Assembly: GCF_001678945.1 (NCBI RefSeq)
Contig: NZ_CP015124.1
Span: 620,001-684,000, forward strand
Reading direction: 5' to 3'
DNA: 64,000 nt
Source: Phaeobacter gallaeciensis
GTDB lineage: Bacteria; Pseudomonadota; Alphaproteobacteria; Rhodobacterales; Rhodobacteraceae
A program made the translations under genes and the position numbers. The notes under the pieces were generated by a model. That model saw only the letters and a list, made by a program, of their open reading frames with translations. It had not been told where the DNA came from and made no database searches. Position 1 is the first letter of the stretch. Each line of letters begins with the position of its first letter. Positions 1 through 9,737 of the stretch are shown piece after piece.

Positions 1-1
1 A

Positions 2-772
2 GGGGAACTGTCGTCACGCACGGAATCGCAGGCGGCGACATTGGAAGAAACCGCCGCCGCAGTGGAAGAGCTGTCATCAGCGGTGAATTCCTCGGCCAAT
101 CTGGCGCAGGATGTCAAAGGCATCGCAGATACGGCGCAGCGGACTGCTAAGGACAGCAATAAAGTCATGGACCGGGCCGTCGACGCGATGGAGGCGATCA
201 AGCAATCCTCCGAGGAAATCGGAAGCATCGTCTCCCTCATTGACGACATTTCGTTTCAGACCAACCTTCTGGCTTTGAATGCCGCCGTCGAGGCCGCCCG
301 TGCCGGAGAGGCAGGCAGGGGGTTTTCGGTGGTTGCGGCCGAGGTTCGAACCCTGGCCCAGCGCTCGGGCAGCGCTGCAGGGGAAATCAAAAAGCTGATC
401 GAACGCAGCTCTTCGCAGGTGCATTCGGGTGTGGATGTCGTGGCACAGGTCGGCCAGGAACTTCAGACCATCATTGGGGGCGCATCGGACATCTCCGAAC
501 GCATCGGCCATATCGCCAGTGGCGCCAAGGAACAGGCAGCCGCCTTGCAAGAGATCAACGTTGGCATCGGTCAGCTCGATCAGGTCACGCAGCGCAATGC
601 CGCAATGGTGGAAGAAACCAGCGCCGTCAGTCTGGACCTGTCGCACAACGCCCGGCTGCTGCAGCAGCGTGTCGCTACTTTCAAGGTCGGCGGTGACGCG
701 GGGCAAGGCACCGTCCGGGCCGTCCAAGCCACCCCGGAAACGCCCCTACAAACACACCGTCCGGCGGCCTGA
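2..772 (+). CDS. methyl-accepting chemotaxis protein, C-terminal part (5' truncated by window)
   Basis: The reading frame is open from the window edge, so only about 256 C-terminal residues are visible. They form the cytoplasmic signalling domain of a chemoreceptor. It opens with [22 protein letters not shown] and carries the conserved hairpin tip around [26 protein letters not shown], where CheA and CheW bind. The sensory domain and membrane segments lie outside the window, so the ligand cannot be told. The tail after the coiled coil (about 30 residues) has no CheR-binding pentapeptide that I recognise. Confidence in the family is very high. Confidence 0.95.
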   Translation, partial: GELSSRTESQAATLEETAAAVEELSSAVNSSANLAQDVKGIADTAQRTAKDSNKVMDRAVDAMEAIKQSSEEIGSIVSLIDDISFQTNLLALNAAVEAARAGEAGRGFSVVAAEVRTLAQRSGSAAGEIKKLIERSSSQVHSGVDVVAQVGQELQTIIGGASDISERIGHIASGAKEQAAALQEINVGIGQLDQVTQRNAAMVEETSAVSLDLSHNARLLQQRVATFKVGGDAGQGTVRAVQATPETPLQTHRPAA

Positions 773-826
773 GACGGGGGTTTCAAAACCCTCCGCGAGC
801 ACTGGCTTTCTTAGACCCCCAACGAA

Positions 827-858
827 CAAACCGCGCCGCAGCAATGCGGCACGGTTTG
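827..858. terminator. bidirectional terminator hairpin between convergent chemoreceptor and prpE
   Basis: CAAACCG and CGGTTTG arms enclose a second matched stem (CCGCA/TGCGG) with a GCAA tetraloop. It lies between the stop codons of the convergent genes. There is no long T tract. Confidence 0.6.
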
Positions 859-880
859 GTATTCTAGCCTTCAGAGAGGT

Positions 881-2773
881 TCAGCCCTTGGCGTAGCCGA
901 TGCTTTGCAGGGCGTCCTTTATCTCATCCAGGATGGCCGGATCGTCGATGGTTGCGGGCATCTTGTAGGGAGTGCCGTCTGCGATATTGACCATGGTGCC
1001 ACGCAGGATCTTGCCAGACCGCGTCTTGGGCAGGCGGTCCACCACCACAGCAAGTTTGAATGCCGCAACCGGGCCGATCTTTTCGCGTACCAACTTCACG
1101 ACCTCAGAGACGATCTCTTCGCCCGGGCGGTTGGTGCCCGCGTTCAGGCAAAGAAAGCCAACCGGCATCTGCCCCTTCAACTGATCACTAACGCCGATCA
1201 CCGCGCATTCGGCAACATCGGGGTGCGAGGCCAGAACCTCCTCCATGCCGCCGGTGGACAGGCGATGGCCGGCAACGTTGATCACATCGTCAGTGCGCGC
1301 CATGATATAAAGGTAACCATCCTCATCCTTCATGCCTGCATCGCCGGTTTCATAGTAGCCTGGGAAGGTGGTGAGATAGCTTTTCTTGAAACGTTCCTCG
1401 GCATTCCAGAGGTTTGGCAGGGTGCCCGGCGGCAAGGGCAGCTTCACCGCGATGGCGCCAAGTTCACCTGCAGGCATCGGATTGCCGCCCTCATCCAGGA
1501 TATCCACCTCATAGCCCGGCATCGGCACGGCGGGCGAGCCAAGCTTGGTCGGCAGTTCCTCGATCCCCAGCGGGTTCGCAGCGATGGACCAGCCGGTTTC
1601 AGTCTGCCACCAGTGGTCGACCACCGGCACCTTCAGCTGGTCCTGCGCCCAGGTGATGGTGTCGGGGTCAGCACGTTCGCCCGCGAGATACACCTGTTTC
1701 AAGCAGGACAGATCGTATTTACCAACGAATTCGCCCTTGGGGTCTTCGCGCTTCACGGCGCGGAACGCCGTAGGAGCGGTAAAGAAGCTCTTGACGTTAT
1801 GCTCGGAAATCACCCGCCAGAAAGTACCCGCATCGGGGGTGCCCACAGGTTTACCTTCGAACACGATTGTGGTGTTGCCATGGATCAGTGGCCCATAGCA
1901 GATGTAGCTGTGCCCGACGACCCAGCCCACATCAGAGGCCGCCCAGAACACGTCGCCCGGATCTACGTTATAGATGTTCTTCATAGACCAGTTCAGCGCC
2001 ACCAGCTGCCCGCCGGTGTGGCGGATCACGCCCTTGGGTTGCCCCGTAGTCCCGGAGGTATAGAGGATATACGCCGGGTGGTTGCCCTCGACCGGCACGC
2101 AATCGACCGGTTCGACCCCGTATTGGAAGCCGTGCCAGTTGACATCACGCCCTTCGACCAGCTCGGCAACCTCTTGTTCACGCTGGAAGACCACGCAGAA
2201 GTCGGGCTTGTGCGTGGCCAGATCAATGGCCCCATCCAAGAGCGGCTTGTAGTGGACCACCCGGCCCGGCTCCAACCCGCAGGAGGCAGCGATGATCGCC
2301 TTGGGAGTGGCATCGTCGATGCGCACCGCCAGTTCGTTTGCCGCAAAACCGCCAAAGACCACCGAATGCACCGCGCCGATACGGGCGCAGGCCAGCATCG
2401 CCTCAAGCGCCTCGGGGATCATCGGCATGTAGATGATGACGCGGTCACCCTTTTCAACACCCTTAGCCCGCAGCGCGCCGGCCAACGTGGCGACGCGGTT
2501 GCGCAGCTCGACGAATGAAATCTCGCGCTTGGTATGGGTGATCGGGCTGTCATAGATGATCGCCGTCTGCTCACCCCGTCCGTTTTCCACGTGGCGGTCA
2601 ACGGCGTTGTAGCAGGTGTTGACCATGCCGTCGGCGAACCATTCATACAGCCCGCCGCCAAGATCGCTCAGCGCCCGGCTCGGAGCCTGGTCCCAGTCGA
2701 TCGCTTTCGCGGCCTCCATCCAGAACCCCTCAGGATCCGATTTCCAGCTGGCATATACGTCTTGATACGACAT
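881..2773 (-). CDS. prpE: propionyl-CoA synthetase (propionate--CoA ligase)
   Basis: The 630-residue AMP-forming acyl-CoA synthetase activates propionate (and acetate less well) to the CoA thioester in the cytoplasm, feeding the propionyl-CoA assimilation route. The phosphate-binding loop YTSGTTGQPKG is near residue 235, the WWQTETG motif near 385, and the C-terminal catalytic Lys lies in PKTRSGKILRG near residue 590. Its length and end-to-end similarity fit PrpE rather than AcsA; the N-terminus MSYQDVYASWKSDPEGFW is typical of the PrpE group. In DMSP-degrading roseobacters propionyl-CoA also arises from the acrylate branch, so co-occurrence with dmdC-dmdD is sensible. The upstream region carries TGCAAA repeats that may be its operator. 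Confidence 0.93.
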   Translation of the reverse strand: MSYQDVYASWKSDPEGFWMEAAKAIDWDQAPSRALSDLGGGLYEWFADGMVNTCYNAVDRHVENGRGEQTAIIYDSPITHTKREISFVELRNRVATLAGALRAKGVEKGDRVIIYMPMIPEALEAMLACARIGAVHSVVFGGFAANELAVRIDDATPKAIIAASCGLEPGRVVHYKPLLDGAIDLATHKPDFCVVFQREQEVAELVEGRDVNWHGFQYGVEPVDCVPVEGNHPAYILYTSGTTGQPKGVIRHTGGQLVALNWSMKNIYNVDPGDVFWAASDVGWVVGHSYICYGPLIHGNTTIVFEGKPVGTPDAGTFWRVISEHNVKSFFTAPTAFRAVKREDPKGEFVGKYDLSCLKQVYLAGERADPDTITWAQDQLKVPVVDHWWQTETGWSIAANPLGIEELPTKLGSPAVPMPGYEVDILDEGGNPMPAGELGAIAVKLPLPPGTLPNLWNAEERFKKSYLTTFPGYYETGDAGMKDEDGYLYIMARTDDVINVAGHRLSTGGMEEVLASHPDVAECAVIGVSDQLKGQMPVGFLCLNAGTNRPGEEIVSEVVKLVREKIGPVAAFKLAVVVDRLPKTRSGKILRGTMVNIADGTPYKMPATIDDPAILDEIKDALQSIGYAKG

Positions 2774-3167
2774 GGCGTCCTCCTCGCTCCTCGATGCAAA
2801 AGAGTTATGCCCAAGCGATGCGCCCGAGCAAGCCGCCGAAGGAACGTGGCGTCACAGTGTAGCAGAAATTTGCAATTTCGGCCTGTTACGCCCTGCAAAT
2901 ATATGCAAACGCGGCGGAGCCTTACGTATTACGGCGCGATTTCTGAAAAACTGCAAAGTTGCAAAGCCGATTTGGCTAAGGCCTGCCGCTACGCCTTCGA
3001 ATCAATGCGCAGCACTCCACGCGTCAGGACGCCCATCTTGCGTTCCGCGCGACATCCGCACAGCCCTGCCCGTTCCCGCAGCAAGTCGCAAAATGATCCC
3101 TGGTTTTGCCGCATATCCCCTTGCAACCCGACGCGCGGCGTCTAACCTGCCGGCAGGAGAATTACAT
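2774..3167. promoter_or_regulatory. intergenic region with repeated TTTGCA/TGCAAA half-sites (2869-2965)
   Basis: This 394-bp divergent intergenic region separates prpE from the amidase gene. It contains TTTGCA at 2869-2874, TGCAAA at 2894-2899 and 2904-2909 (10-bp period), and TGCAAA at 2952-2957 and 2960-2965 (8-bp period). Short-chain acyl-CoA regulators of the PccR/ScfR-RamB group are known to bind TTTGCAAA-type repeats at propionate genes, so these are good operator candidates for prpE. No gene was recognised here. Confidence 0.5.
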
Positions 3168-4604
3168 ATGACACAAAGCGATATCTGGCGTCTCAGCGCC
3201 ACCGAATTGACCACCCAGACCCGTGCCGGGGACATTTCCGTCGAGGCTGCGGTTCAGTCCTCGATCGACCGCATGCAGGAAGCAAATCCCGCGCTCAATG
3301 CGGTGGTCGAAGACCTGAGCGCCGAGGCACTGGAACGCGCCCGGACCCTCGACAAGGCACGCGCTGCAGGCGCTGCGCCCGGCCCGCTGCACGGGGTGCC
3401 AGTCACCATCAAGATCAACGTCGACCAGGCGGGTCATGCAACCTCGAACGGGGTCACCGCGCTAAAGGATCTCATCGCCCCGGCGGATGCCCCGGTAGTC
3501 GAGAACTTGCACAAGGCCGGTGCCGTGGTGATCGGGCGCACAAATACACCGGAGTTTTCCTTCCGCGCCGATACCGACAACCCGCTGCACGGGCGCACCT
3601 ACAATCCCTGGGGGCGGCATATTTCGCCGGGTGGCTCTTCTGGCGGTGCCGGGTCTGCGGTGATGGCCGGGATCGGCGCGCTGGGGCATGGCAATGACAT
3701 CGGCGGCTCGCTGCGCTTTCCGGCTGCGGCCAACGGCGCCGTCACGGTAAAACCGGGCCTTGGCCGTGTGCCCGCCTGGAACCCCAGCCAAAAGGCAGAG
3801 CGCGGCATGCTGGCGCAATCCATGTCGGTGCAGGGTCTGATCACCCGCTCAGCCGAGGATCTGCATCTGGCAATGCCAACGATGATCGCCGCCGATGCGC
3901 GCGATCCCTTCCACGTGCCCCTACCCTGGCGCGGGGAGGAACCCGAAGGACCGATCAAGGTCGCCTTTACCCGCAATACCCATGGCTATGATCTGCACCC
4001 CGAGGTCGAGGCGGCGCTGCTGACCGCCCGCGATGCGCTGAACGATGCCGGTTACGTGGTGGAAGAGGTCGAGCCGCCCAATGTGTTCGAGGCAGGCCGC
4101 AATGGCTATCGCGCCCTGATGGGCGAGGTCTACGCGATGATGAAAAAGGACGTGGATGCCGCCGGATCGCAAACCGTGCGCGACATCTTCGAGGTCTACT
4201 TCCAGGAGTTCCCGCCTTTCATGGGCGATGAGCTGCTACAGATGATGGCCAAGCGCAGCCATTACGCGCGGGAATGGTCCCTGTTCCAGCAGGACTATCC
4301 GCTGGTGCTGACCCCCTTCCTGCCGCAACCCTTTTTCAAACCGGATCGCGACACCGAAGGCGCGGAAGGCGTGCACGAGGTGCTGGGCTGCGCGGTCTAT
4401 TCCTATGCGATGAACTTCATGGGGCTGCCCGCAGGCTGCGTTCCCTCCCGGCTGGCGCAGCTGGAGCAAGGCCCGCAGCCGATCAACGTCCAGATCGTAT
4501 CGCCGCGCTGGCGCGAAGACATGGCGGTCGATGCCTGCGCCGCGATCGAGGCTCGCGTTGGCCGTATGCATCTGCCGCTGTGGGAGATGATGGATCAGGG
4601 CTGA
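3168..4604 (+). CDS. amidase-signature family protein
   Basis: The 478-residue protein belongs to the amidase signature family (Ser-Ser-Lys hydrolases; small amides or GatA-like substrates). The catalytic Lys is in VTIKINVDQAG (about residue 83), the glycine/serine motif SPGGSSGG lies near 150, and the nucleophile Ser is in GNDIGGSLRFPA near 180. The ATG at 3168 was chosen because it follows a clear ribosome site (GGCAGGAGAATTACAT); the frame stays open further upstream, but that stretch is low-quality sequence without homology features. There is no GatB or GatC nearby, so a free-standing amidase is more likely than a transamidosome subunit. Substrate is unknown. Confidence 0.88.
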   Translation: MTQSDIWRLSATELTTQTRAGDISVEAAVQSSIDRMQEANPALNAVVEDLSAEALERARTLDKARAAGAAPGPLHGVPVTIKINVDQAGHATSNGVTALKDLIAPADAPVVENLHKAGAVVIGRTNTPEFSFRADTDNPLHGRTYNPWGRHISPGGSSGGAGSAVMAGIGALGHGNDIGGSLRFPAAANGAVTVKPGLGRVPAWNPSQKAERGMLAQSMSVQGLITRSAEDLHLAMPTMIAADARDPFHVPLPWRGEEPEGPIKVAFTRNTHGYDLHPEVEAALLTARDALNDAGYVVEEVEPPNVFEAGRNGYRALMGEVYAMMKKDVDAAGSQTVRDIFEVYFQEFPPFMGDELLQMMAKRSHYAREWSLFQQDYPLVLTPFLPQPFFKPDRDTEGAEGVHEVLGCAVYSYAMNFMGLPAGCVPSRLAQLEQGPQPINVQIVSPRWREDMAVDACAAIEARVGRMHLPLWEMMDQG

Positions 4605-4634
4605 CACAGCCTGCCCCAACCTTGAACACCTTAT

Positions 4635-4667
4635 AAAAGGGGCGCTGCAAACCGCAGCGCCCCTTTT
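4635..4667. terminator. strong bidirectional terminator
   Basis: A perfect 14-bp stem (AAAAGGGGCGCTGC with its complement) and 5-nt loop lies between the convergent amidase and nadK genes, with A and T tracts at the two feet, so it can work on both strands. Confidence 0.9.
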
Positions 4668-4686
4668 CACATCTTAGTCTTCCGGA

Positions 4687-5442
4687 TCAGGTGAACTGCT
4701 CCGAGATCAGCCGCTCTTCCAGCCCGTGGCCGGGATCAAACAGGATTTTGTGCCGGATGCTCGTATCGGTACGGATTTCCACCCAATCAATATTCTTGAA
4801 AGAAATCGAATCCGCCTCGGCCATCACCGGGCGTTTGTCGGCTTCCAGCACGTCAAAGCGCACATTGGCGGTGCTGGGCAGCAGCGCCCCGCGCCAGCGC
4901 CGCGGGCGGAAGGCTGCCACGGCGGTGAGGGCCAGCACATCGGCCCCGATCGGCAGAATGGGACCATGGGCCGAATAATTGTAGGCGGTGGAGCCAGCAG
5001 GGGTGGAAACCAGCGCCCCGTCGCAGACCAGTTCGGCCAGCCGCTGGCGCCCGTCGACCGAGATCTTCAGCCGCGCCGCCTGTGGTCCAGCGCGGAGCAG
5101 CGACACCTCGTTGATGGCAAGCGCGTGGTGGATCTTTCCGTCCCGGTCCATTGCCGTCATCGATAGCGGGTTGATGATTTCCTGTTCCGCCTCCCGCAGC
5201 CGCTCGATCAGGGCCTCTTCGTGGTATTCGTTCATCAGGAAGCCGACGGTGCCGCGGTTCATGCCGTAGACCGGCGCGGGCAAATCGACGGTTTCGTGCA
5301 TGGTGCGCAGCATGAAGCCGTCTCCGCCCAAAGCCACGATCACTTCCGCCTCGTGCGGCGGGACATTTCCATAGCGGTCGACCAAAGCCTTGAGCGCGGT
5401 TTGCGCCACCTTGGCGGAGCTGGCCAGAAAGGCGATTCTCAT
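4687..5442 (-). CDS. nadK: NAD kinase
   Basis: The 251-residue protein phosphorylates NAD to NADP with ATP. The family's GGDG motif (IVALGGDGFMLR) is near residue 38 and the NE motif (AINEVSLLR) near 108, followed by DGALVSTPAGSTAYNYSAHGPI, which forms the NAD site. Length fits the short bacterial form. It starts at ATG 5442 and is convergent with the amidase, sharing the terminator at 4635-4667. It is divergent from glyA, with about 220 bp between them. Confidence 0.95.
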   Translation of the reverse strand: MRIAFLASSAKVAQTALKALVDRYGNVPPHEAEVIVALGGDGFMLRTMHETVDLPAPVYGMNRGTVGFLMNEYHEEALIERLREAEQEIINPLSMTAMDRDGKIHHALAINEVSLLRAGPQAARLKISVDGRQRLAELVCDGALVSTPAGSTAYNYSAHGPILPIGADVLALTAVAAFRPRRWRGALLPSTANVRFDVLEADKRPVMAEADSISFKNIDWVEIRTDTSIRHKILFDPGHGLEERLISEQFT

Positions 5443-5664
5443 GAAGCTATTCTCATTGGGGCCACCCTGAGGTCACGACTGGGGGCGCAGGGCGCGGAAA
5501 TCTGTTTCCGGTGGTGCGCATTCGGTTCCGAAACAAGCACAGCTGCCCCACAAAGACCAGAGTGGCCGTTCTGCCGCAGGTAATAGTCGCTTTACGGGCT
5601 TTTAGATCGGCCGTGTTTCCGATAGGAAATCGCGCAATCCCACCTCCAACCCGACGGAGCCAGC

Positions 5665-6960
5665 ATGACCGAGACCACCCGTGACCCCGGTTTTTTCACC
5701 CAGTCCCTCGCCGATCGCGATCCCGAACTGTATTCTTCGATCACTGACGAGCTGGGCCGCCAGCGCGACGAGATCGAGCTGATCGCATCGGAGAACATCG
5801 TTTCTGCCGCAGTGATGGAAGCACAGGGATCCGTGCTGACCAACAAATACGCCGAAGGCTACCCGGGGCGCCGCTACTACGGTGGCTGCCAGTATGTCGA
5901 CGTGGCGGAAAACCTGGCGATCGAACGCGCCAAGGAACTGTTCGGCTGCGGCTTTGCCAATGTCCAACCGAACTCGGGCAGCCAAGCCAACCAGGGCGTC
6001 TTCCAGGCGCTGATCAAACCCGGCGACACCATCCTTGGTATGGATCTCGCCTCGGGCGGTCACCTGACCCACGGCGCCGCGCCCAACCAGTCGGGCAAAT
6101 GGTTCAACGCCGTGCACTATGGCGTGCGCCGCGACGACAACCTGATCGACTATGATCAGCTCGAAGCCATGGCACTGGAGCACCAGCCCAAGCTGATCAT
6201 CGCCGGCGGCTCCGCGATCCCGCGGGTCATCGACTTTGCCCGCTTCCGCGCAATCGCAGATAAGGTTGGTGCCTATCTGCACGTGGATATGGCCCACTTC
6301 GCCGGTCTCGTGGCCGCAGGTGAGCATCCCTCGCCTTTCCCGCACGCGCATGTGGTGACCACCACCACCCACAAGACCCTGCGCGGTCCGCGCGGCGGCA
6401 TGATCCTGACCAACGATGCCGATATCGCCAAGAAGGTGAACTCTGCCATCTTCCCCGGTATCCAGGGCGGCCCGCTGATGCACGTGATCGCAGCCAAGGC
6501 TGTTGCGTTCGGAGAGGCCCTGCGTCCCGAGTTCAAAAGCTACCAGAAGCAAGTGCGCGCCAATGCGGTGGCCCTTGCAGATCAGCTGATCAAGGGCGGC
6601 CTGGACATCGTCACCGGCGGCACCGACACCCATGTGATGCTGGTCGACCTGCGCCCCAAGGGCGTGACCGGCAATATCGTGGACAAGGCCCTCGGCCGTG
6701 CGCATATCACCACCAACAAGAACGGCATCCCGTTTGACCCGGAAAAGCCCACCGTGACCTCGGGCATCCGCCTTGGCACCCCGGCGGGCACCACCCGCGG
6801 CTTTGGTGAGGAAGAGTTCCGCCACATCGCCGACCTGATCGTAGAAGTGGTCGACGGTCTGGCCGCCAACGGTGAAGACGGCAACGAGGCCGTGGAAGAG
6901 GCCGTACGCGGCAAGGTCGCGGCCCTCTGCGCCCGCTTCCCGCTCTACCCGAACCTCTGA
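5665..6960 (+). CDS. glyA: serine hydroxymethyltransferase
   Basis: The 431-residue PLP enzyme interconverts serine and glycine and charges tetrahydrofolate with one-carbon units. Typical landmarks are [37 protein letters not shown] in the N-terminal third and the PLP-lysine motif [14 protein letters not shown] (Lys near residue 237). The length is normal. It is monocistronic by appearance, with a terminator hairpin just downstream at 6988. In roseobacters SHMT supplies the serine cycle and methylene-THF pool that MetF (present later in this window) draws on. Confidence 0.97.
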   Translation: MTETTRDPGFFTQSLADRDPELYSSITDELGRQRDEIELIASENIVSAAVMEAQGSVLTNKYAEGYPGRRYYGGCQYVDVAENLAIERAKELFGCGFANVQPNSGSQANQGVFQALIKPGDTILGMDLASGGHLTHGAAPNQSGKWFNAVHYGVRRDDNLIDYDQLEAMALEHQPKLIIAGGSAIPRVIDFARFRAIADKVGAYLHVDMAHFAGLVAAGEHPSPFPHAHVVTTTTHKTLRGPRGGMILTNDADIAKKVNSAIFPGIQGGPLMHVIAAKAVAFGEALRPEFKSYQKQVRANAVALADQLIKGGLDIVTGGTDTHVMLVDLRPKGVTGNIVDKALGRAHITTNKNGIPFDPEKPTVTSGIRLGTPAGTTRGFGEEEFRHIADLIVEVVDGLAANGEDGNEAVEEAVRGKVAALCARFPLYPNL

Positions 6961-6987
6961 TCCCAGAACGGTTCTTTATGCTTCCAG

Positions 6988-7020
6988 TGCCCGGCGCGAT
7001 GACATCGCCCGGGCATTTTT
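6988..7020 (+). terminator. intrinsic terminator of glyA
   Basis: TGCCCGG and CCGGGCA arms with an inner CGATG/CATCG stem are followed directly by a TTTTT run. Confidence 0.88.
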
Positions 7021-7139
7021 CTTGCCGAATGTCAGTTTATCGGGCAATGGATATTCCCAAGGAGGAGTACGGCGCCTGACAGGACCGTCTCCGCCCTGCA
7101 CAGTTTGGTAACCATTTATTTTGTTTGAGATCTTGTAAC

Positions 7140-8042
7140 ATGGCGAATTTTCCCGCCGGTCCCAACCGCACCCGCCGCCTTGAACGCCGACTTGGCGATG
7201 CCATGCGGGCCCGCCTGCCCTTTGCCGTGGCAGAATTTGTTATGTTCGGCCTCAAGCAAGCCTGGGCCGCCATATTCGGAGCCTTGCTCCTGTTCGGCAT
7301 TCTCTTCAGCAATCACATCTGGCAGCCGAACTGGGTGCTCGCGCGCTATGACGCGCTGCTGATGTACGCGCTGGCCTTGCAGGCGTTGCTTTTGTGGACC
7401 GGGATGGAAAGCTGGCGCGAAGTTCGCGTGATCCTGCTGTTTCACCTGACCGGCACCGCAATGGAGATCTTCAAGGTCCATATGGGCAGTTGGAGCTATC
7501 CGGGCGACGGTCTGTTCAAGATATATCAGGTACCGGTTTTTTCCGGTTTCATGTATGCCTCGGTGGGCTCCTATATGGCGCGGGTTATCCGGCTGTTCGA
7601 TATGCGCTTTGCCCCCTATCCGCCCTACTGGATGCCCCTTCTGCTTGCGGCGGCGATCTATGGAAATTTCTTTGCCCATCACTTCCTGCCGGACATGCGC
7701 GTCATGCTTTTTGCGGCAACGGTGATCATTTTCCTGCGCACCCGTATCTGGTTTACCATCGGGCATAACCGCTATTGGATGCCCCTCCCGCTTGCGGCCT
7801 TTCTATCCAGCTTTTTCCTGTGGCTGGCTGAAAACATCGGCACCGGCACGCGCACCTGGCTTTATCATGGGCAGGCTCCGACAGATTGGGTGAGCCTTGC
7901 CAAGATGGGGTCTTGGTATCTGCTGCTGTACGTAAGCTTTGCCACGGTTACCCTGGTCTTCCGCGAGGCGCTGAGCGATAAGGCGCTGCACGCCTCGCGT
8001 CCCCGTGTCAAAGCCCCCACCGGCGCAGCAAAGGCGCCCTAG
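7140..8042 (+). CDS. DUF817 family integral membrane protein
   Basis: The 300-residue protein is predicted to be a polytopic inner-membrane protein; about seven or eight hydrophobic segments can be seen, beginning AIFGALLLFGILFSN near residue 42 and ending WYLLLYVSFATVTLVF near 262. Conserved-looking polar stretches include FHLTGTAMEIFKVHMGSWSYPG and GNFFAHHFLPDMR. I recognise it as the DUF817 (YoaT-like) family, whose function is not established. ATG 7140 is preferred over an in-frame TTG five codons upstream. The C-terminal tail is Lys/Arg/Pro-rich and presumably cytoplasmic. Confidence 0.8.
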   Translation: MANFPAGPNRTRRLERRLGDAMRARLPFAVAEFVMFGLKQAWAAIFGALLLFGILFSNHIWQPNWVLARYDALLMYALALQALLLWTGMESWREVRVILLFHLTGTAMEIFKVHMGSWSYPGDGLFKIYQVPVFSGFMYASVGSYMARVIRLFDMRFAPYPPYWMPLLLAAAIYGNFFAHHFLPDMRVMLFAATVIIFLRTRIWFTIGHNRYWMPLPLAAFLSSFFLWLAENIGTGTRTWLYHGQAPTDWVSLAKMGSWYLLLYVSFATVTLVFREALSDKALHASRPRVKAPTGAAKAP

Positions 8043-8047
8043 CTGCG

Positions 8048-8413
8048 CTAGACGAACCCGCGCCAGCGCAACACGAGGATCAACAGCGCCACGACGGCCA
8101 GCAGGGAAAACGCCATGCTGCCCAGCATCTGCAACAGCCGGTCCTTGCGCCGCTCCGCCAGATTGATGCTGCGCAGATGAGCCGTAACCTCGCGGCTGGC
8201 TCCATGCAACGCCGCCTGATCCAGCGTCAGGCTCAGCTTCGGATGCTCCAGCAGCGGCAGGGCTTCGGCCAGTCTCATTCCCTGTCGGTAGATCCGTCGC
8301 GGCAACTGGCGGCGCGCCTTGCGTAGGGCCAAAGGCAGATCACCCGAGGCCTGCGTACGCTCGGCCAGCAGGCTGCGGATTTCTTCGATTTCCTCAAGGA
8401 CGGTCTGTGACAT
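8048..8413 (-). CDS. small protein with C-terminal transmembrane anchor, unknown function
   Basis: The 121-residue protein has a Glu/Arg/Leu-rich helical N-terminal region (MSQTVLEEIEEIRSLLAERT) and one strongly hydrophobic segment near the C-terminus (MAFSLLAVVALLILVLRW, about residues 99-116), so it is probably tail-anchored with the bulk in the cytoplasm. ATG 8413 was chosen because the upstream in-frame extension is Arg/Pro-rich and overlaps the divergent hydrolase promoter region. It is convergent with the DUF817 gene, with only a few bases between stops. I do not recognise a family. Confidence 0.6.
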   Translation of the reverse strand: MSQTVLEEIEEIRSLLAERTQASGDLPLALRKARRQLPRRIYRQGMRLAEALPLLEHPKLSLTLDQAALHGASREVTAHLRSINLAERRKDRLLQMLGSMAFSLLAVVALLILVLRWRGFV

Positions 8414-8528
8414 CGTTCTGGGCTCCGGTCCGGCGGCGTCCTGCCTGCCAAGGCGCAACCTACCGCGTTCACATAGCTGGCTCAATGGGGCTGGCGCCGC
8501 TGCGCCATCGCGTTTATCACCTGCCCCC

Positions 8529-9287
8529 ATGCTGAACACGATCCTGCACGGTACCCCGACTGACCGCCCGCCTCTTCTGATCGCCCACGGGCTTTATGGC
8601 TCGGCCCGCAACTGGGGCGTCATTGCCAAACGCCTGTCCGACGAGCGCCAGGTGATCGCAGTGGATATGCGCAACCATGGCAACAGCCCCTGGAGCGACA
8701 GCCACAGCTATCCCGATATGGCCGAGGATCTGGCCGAGGTGATCGCGGCCCACGGCGGACAGATGGATGTGATCGGCCACTCCATGGGCGGCAAGGCCTC
8801 GATGATGCTGGCGCTGCTGCACCCGCAGGCGGTGCGGCGCCTGCTGGTCGCCGACATTGCCCCGGTCAGCTATACCCACAGTCAGATCCAGTTCATCGAA
8901 GCCATGCGGCAGGTGGATCTGGAACAGGTGACGCGTCGCTCGGATGCCCATGCACAGCTAGCTAAACTGGGTGTGGAACCAGCTTTGCAGAGCTTTTTCA
9001 CGCAATCGCTTGATATTCAGGAAAAACGCTGGCTGCTGAACCTTGATGCGCTGGCCAATCATATGCCCGACATCATGTCCTTTCCGCAGGTTGAGGCCAG
9101 CTGGGACGGGCTTGCGCTGTTTCTGTCCGGCGCCAATTCGGACTATGTGCTGCCGGAGCACAGGCCGCAGATCCGGGCCAAGTTCCCCAACGCACGGTTC
9201 GCCAAGATTCCCGATGCCGGGCACTGGCTGCATGCAGAAAACCCGCGCGCCTTTGAACATACGGCGCGGGCCTTTTTCAACGCCTGA
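8529..9287 (+). CDS. alpha/beta fold hydrolase (YbfF-like esterase)
   Basis: The 252-residue single-domain alpha/beta hydrolase shows HGLYGSARNWG for the oxyanion region near residue 20, DMRNHGNSPWS, the nucleophile elbow GHSMGGKAS (Ser near residue 86), and the catalytic His in DAGHWLHAENP near residue 234. No signal peptide is visible, so it is cytoplasmic. The overall pattern matches the YbfF acyl-CoA/ester hydrolase group. The natural substrate cannot be assigned. Confidence 0.88.
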   Translation: MLNTILHGTPTDRPPLLIAHGLYGSARNWGVIAKRLSDERQVIAVDMRNHGNSPWSDSHSYPDMAEDLAEVIAAHGGQMDVIGHSMGGKASMMLALLHPQAVRRLLVADIAPVSYTHSQIQFIEAMRQVDLEQVTRRSDAHAQLAKLGVEPALQSFFTQSLDIQEKRWLLNLDALANHMPDIMSFPQVEASWDGLALFLSGANSDYVLPEHRPQIRAKFPNARFAKIPDAGHWLHAENPRAFEHTARAFFNA

Positions 9288-9302
9288 ACAGGCTGTGTCA
9301 TG

Positions 9303-9336
9303 ATCCGGGCCACCCTGATCCTGGGACGGCCCGGAT
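9303..9336. terminator. bidirectional terminator hairpin
   Basis: Nine-bp perfect arms ATCCGGGCC/GGCCCGGAT with partly paired interior lie between the convergent hydrolase and rhodanese genes. Confidence 0.65.
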
Positions 9337-9344
9337 GATCGCGA

Positions 9345-9737
9345 TTACATGCCCTTGTCTACCGGCTCTTCGATCGAGGCACCCGCTGCTGCCCAATCGG
9401 ACAGGCCGCCGGTGTTGTAAACGGTTTCATAGCCCATATCCTTGAGCAACTTGCCCGCAAGGGCCGCCCGGCCACCGCTGGCACAATGCAGCAGGATCGG
9501 ACGATCCATCTTCAGGGTGTCGTCGTGGAACGGGCTGGCAGGATCGGCGCGGAATTCCAGCATGCCGCGGGGGATATGGTGCGAACCCCGCACCCGGCCA
9601 TTGGCCGACAGTTCCGGCGCATCACGGATATCCAGCAGCAAGGCGCCTTGCTCCAGCAGTTTCTGCGCCTCTTCCACCGGCAGGCGCTCCACGGCGGCGT
9701 TGGCGTCTTGCATCATCTGTTGCAGAGTCAGGGGCAT
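9345..9737 (-). CDS. rhodanese-like single-domain sulfurtransferase
   Basis: The 130-residue rhodanese domain has the active-site loop HCASGGR (Cys near residue 92) and the DIRDAPE substrate-side motif near 36. It would carry sulfane sulfur as a cysteine persulfide. ATG 9737 follows a good ribosome site (AAAAGGAAACTGCC). It is the last gene of a minus-strand sulfur/redox block after the DUF442-SQR fusion, which supports a role in handling sulfide-derived sulfane sulfur. The 190 bp between it and the fusion gene hold no recognisable gene. Confidence 0.9.
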   Translation of the reverse strand: MPLTLQQMMQDANAAVERLPVEEAQKLLEQGALLLDIRDAPELSANGRVRGSHHIPRGMLEFRADPASPFHDDTLKMDRPILLHCASGGRAALAGKLLKDMGYETVYNTGGLSDWAAAGASIEEPVDKGM

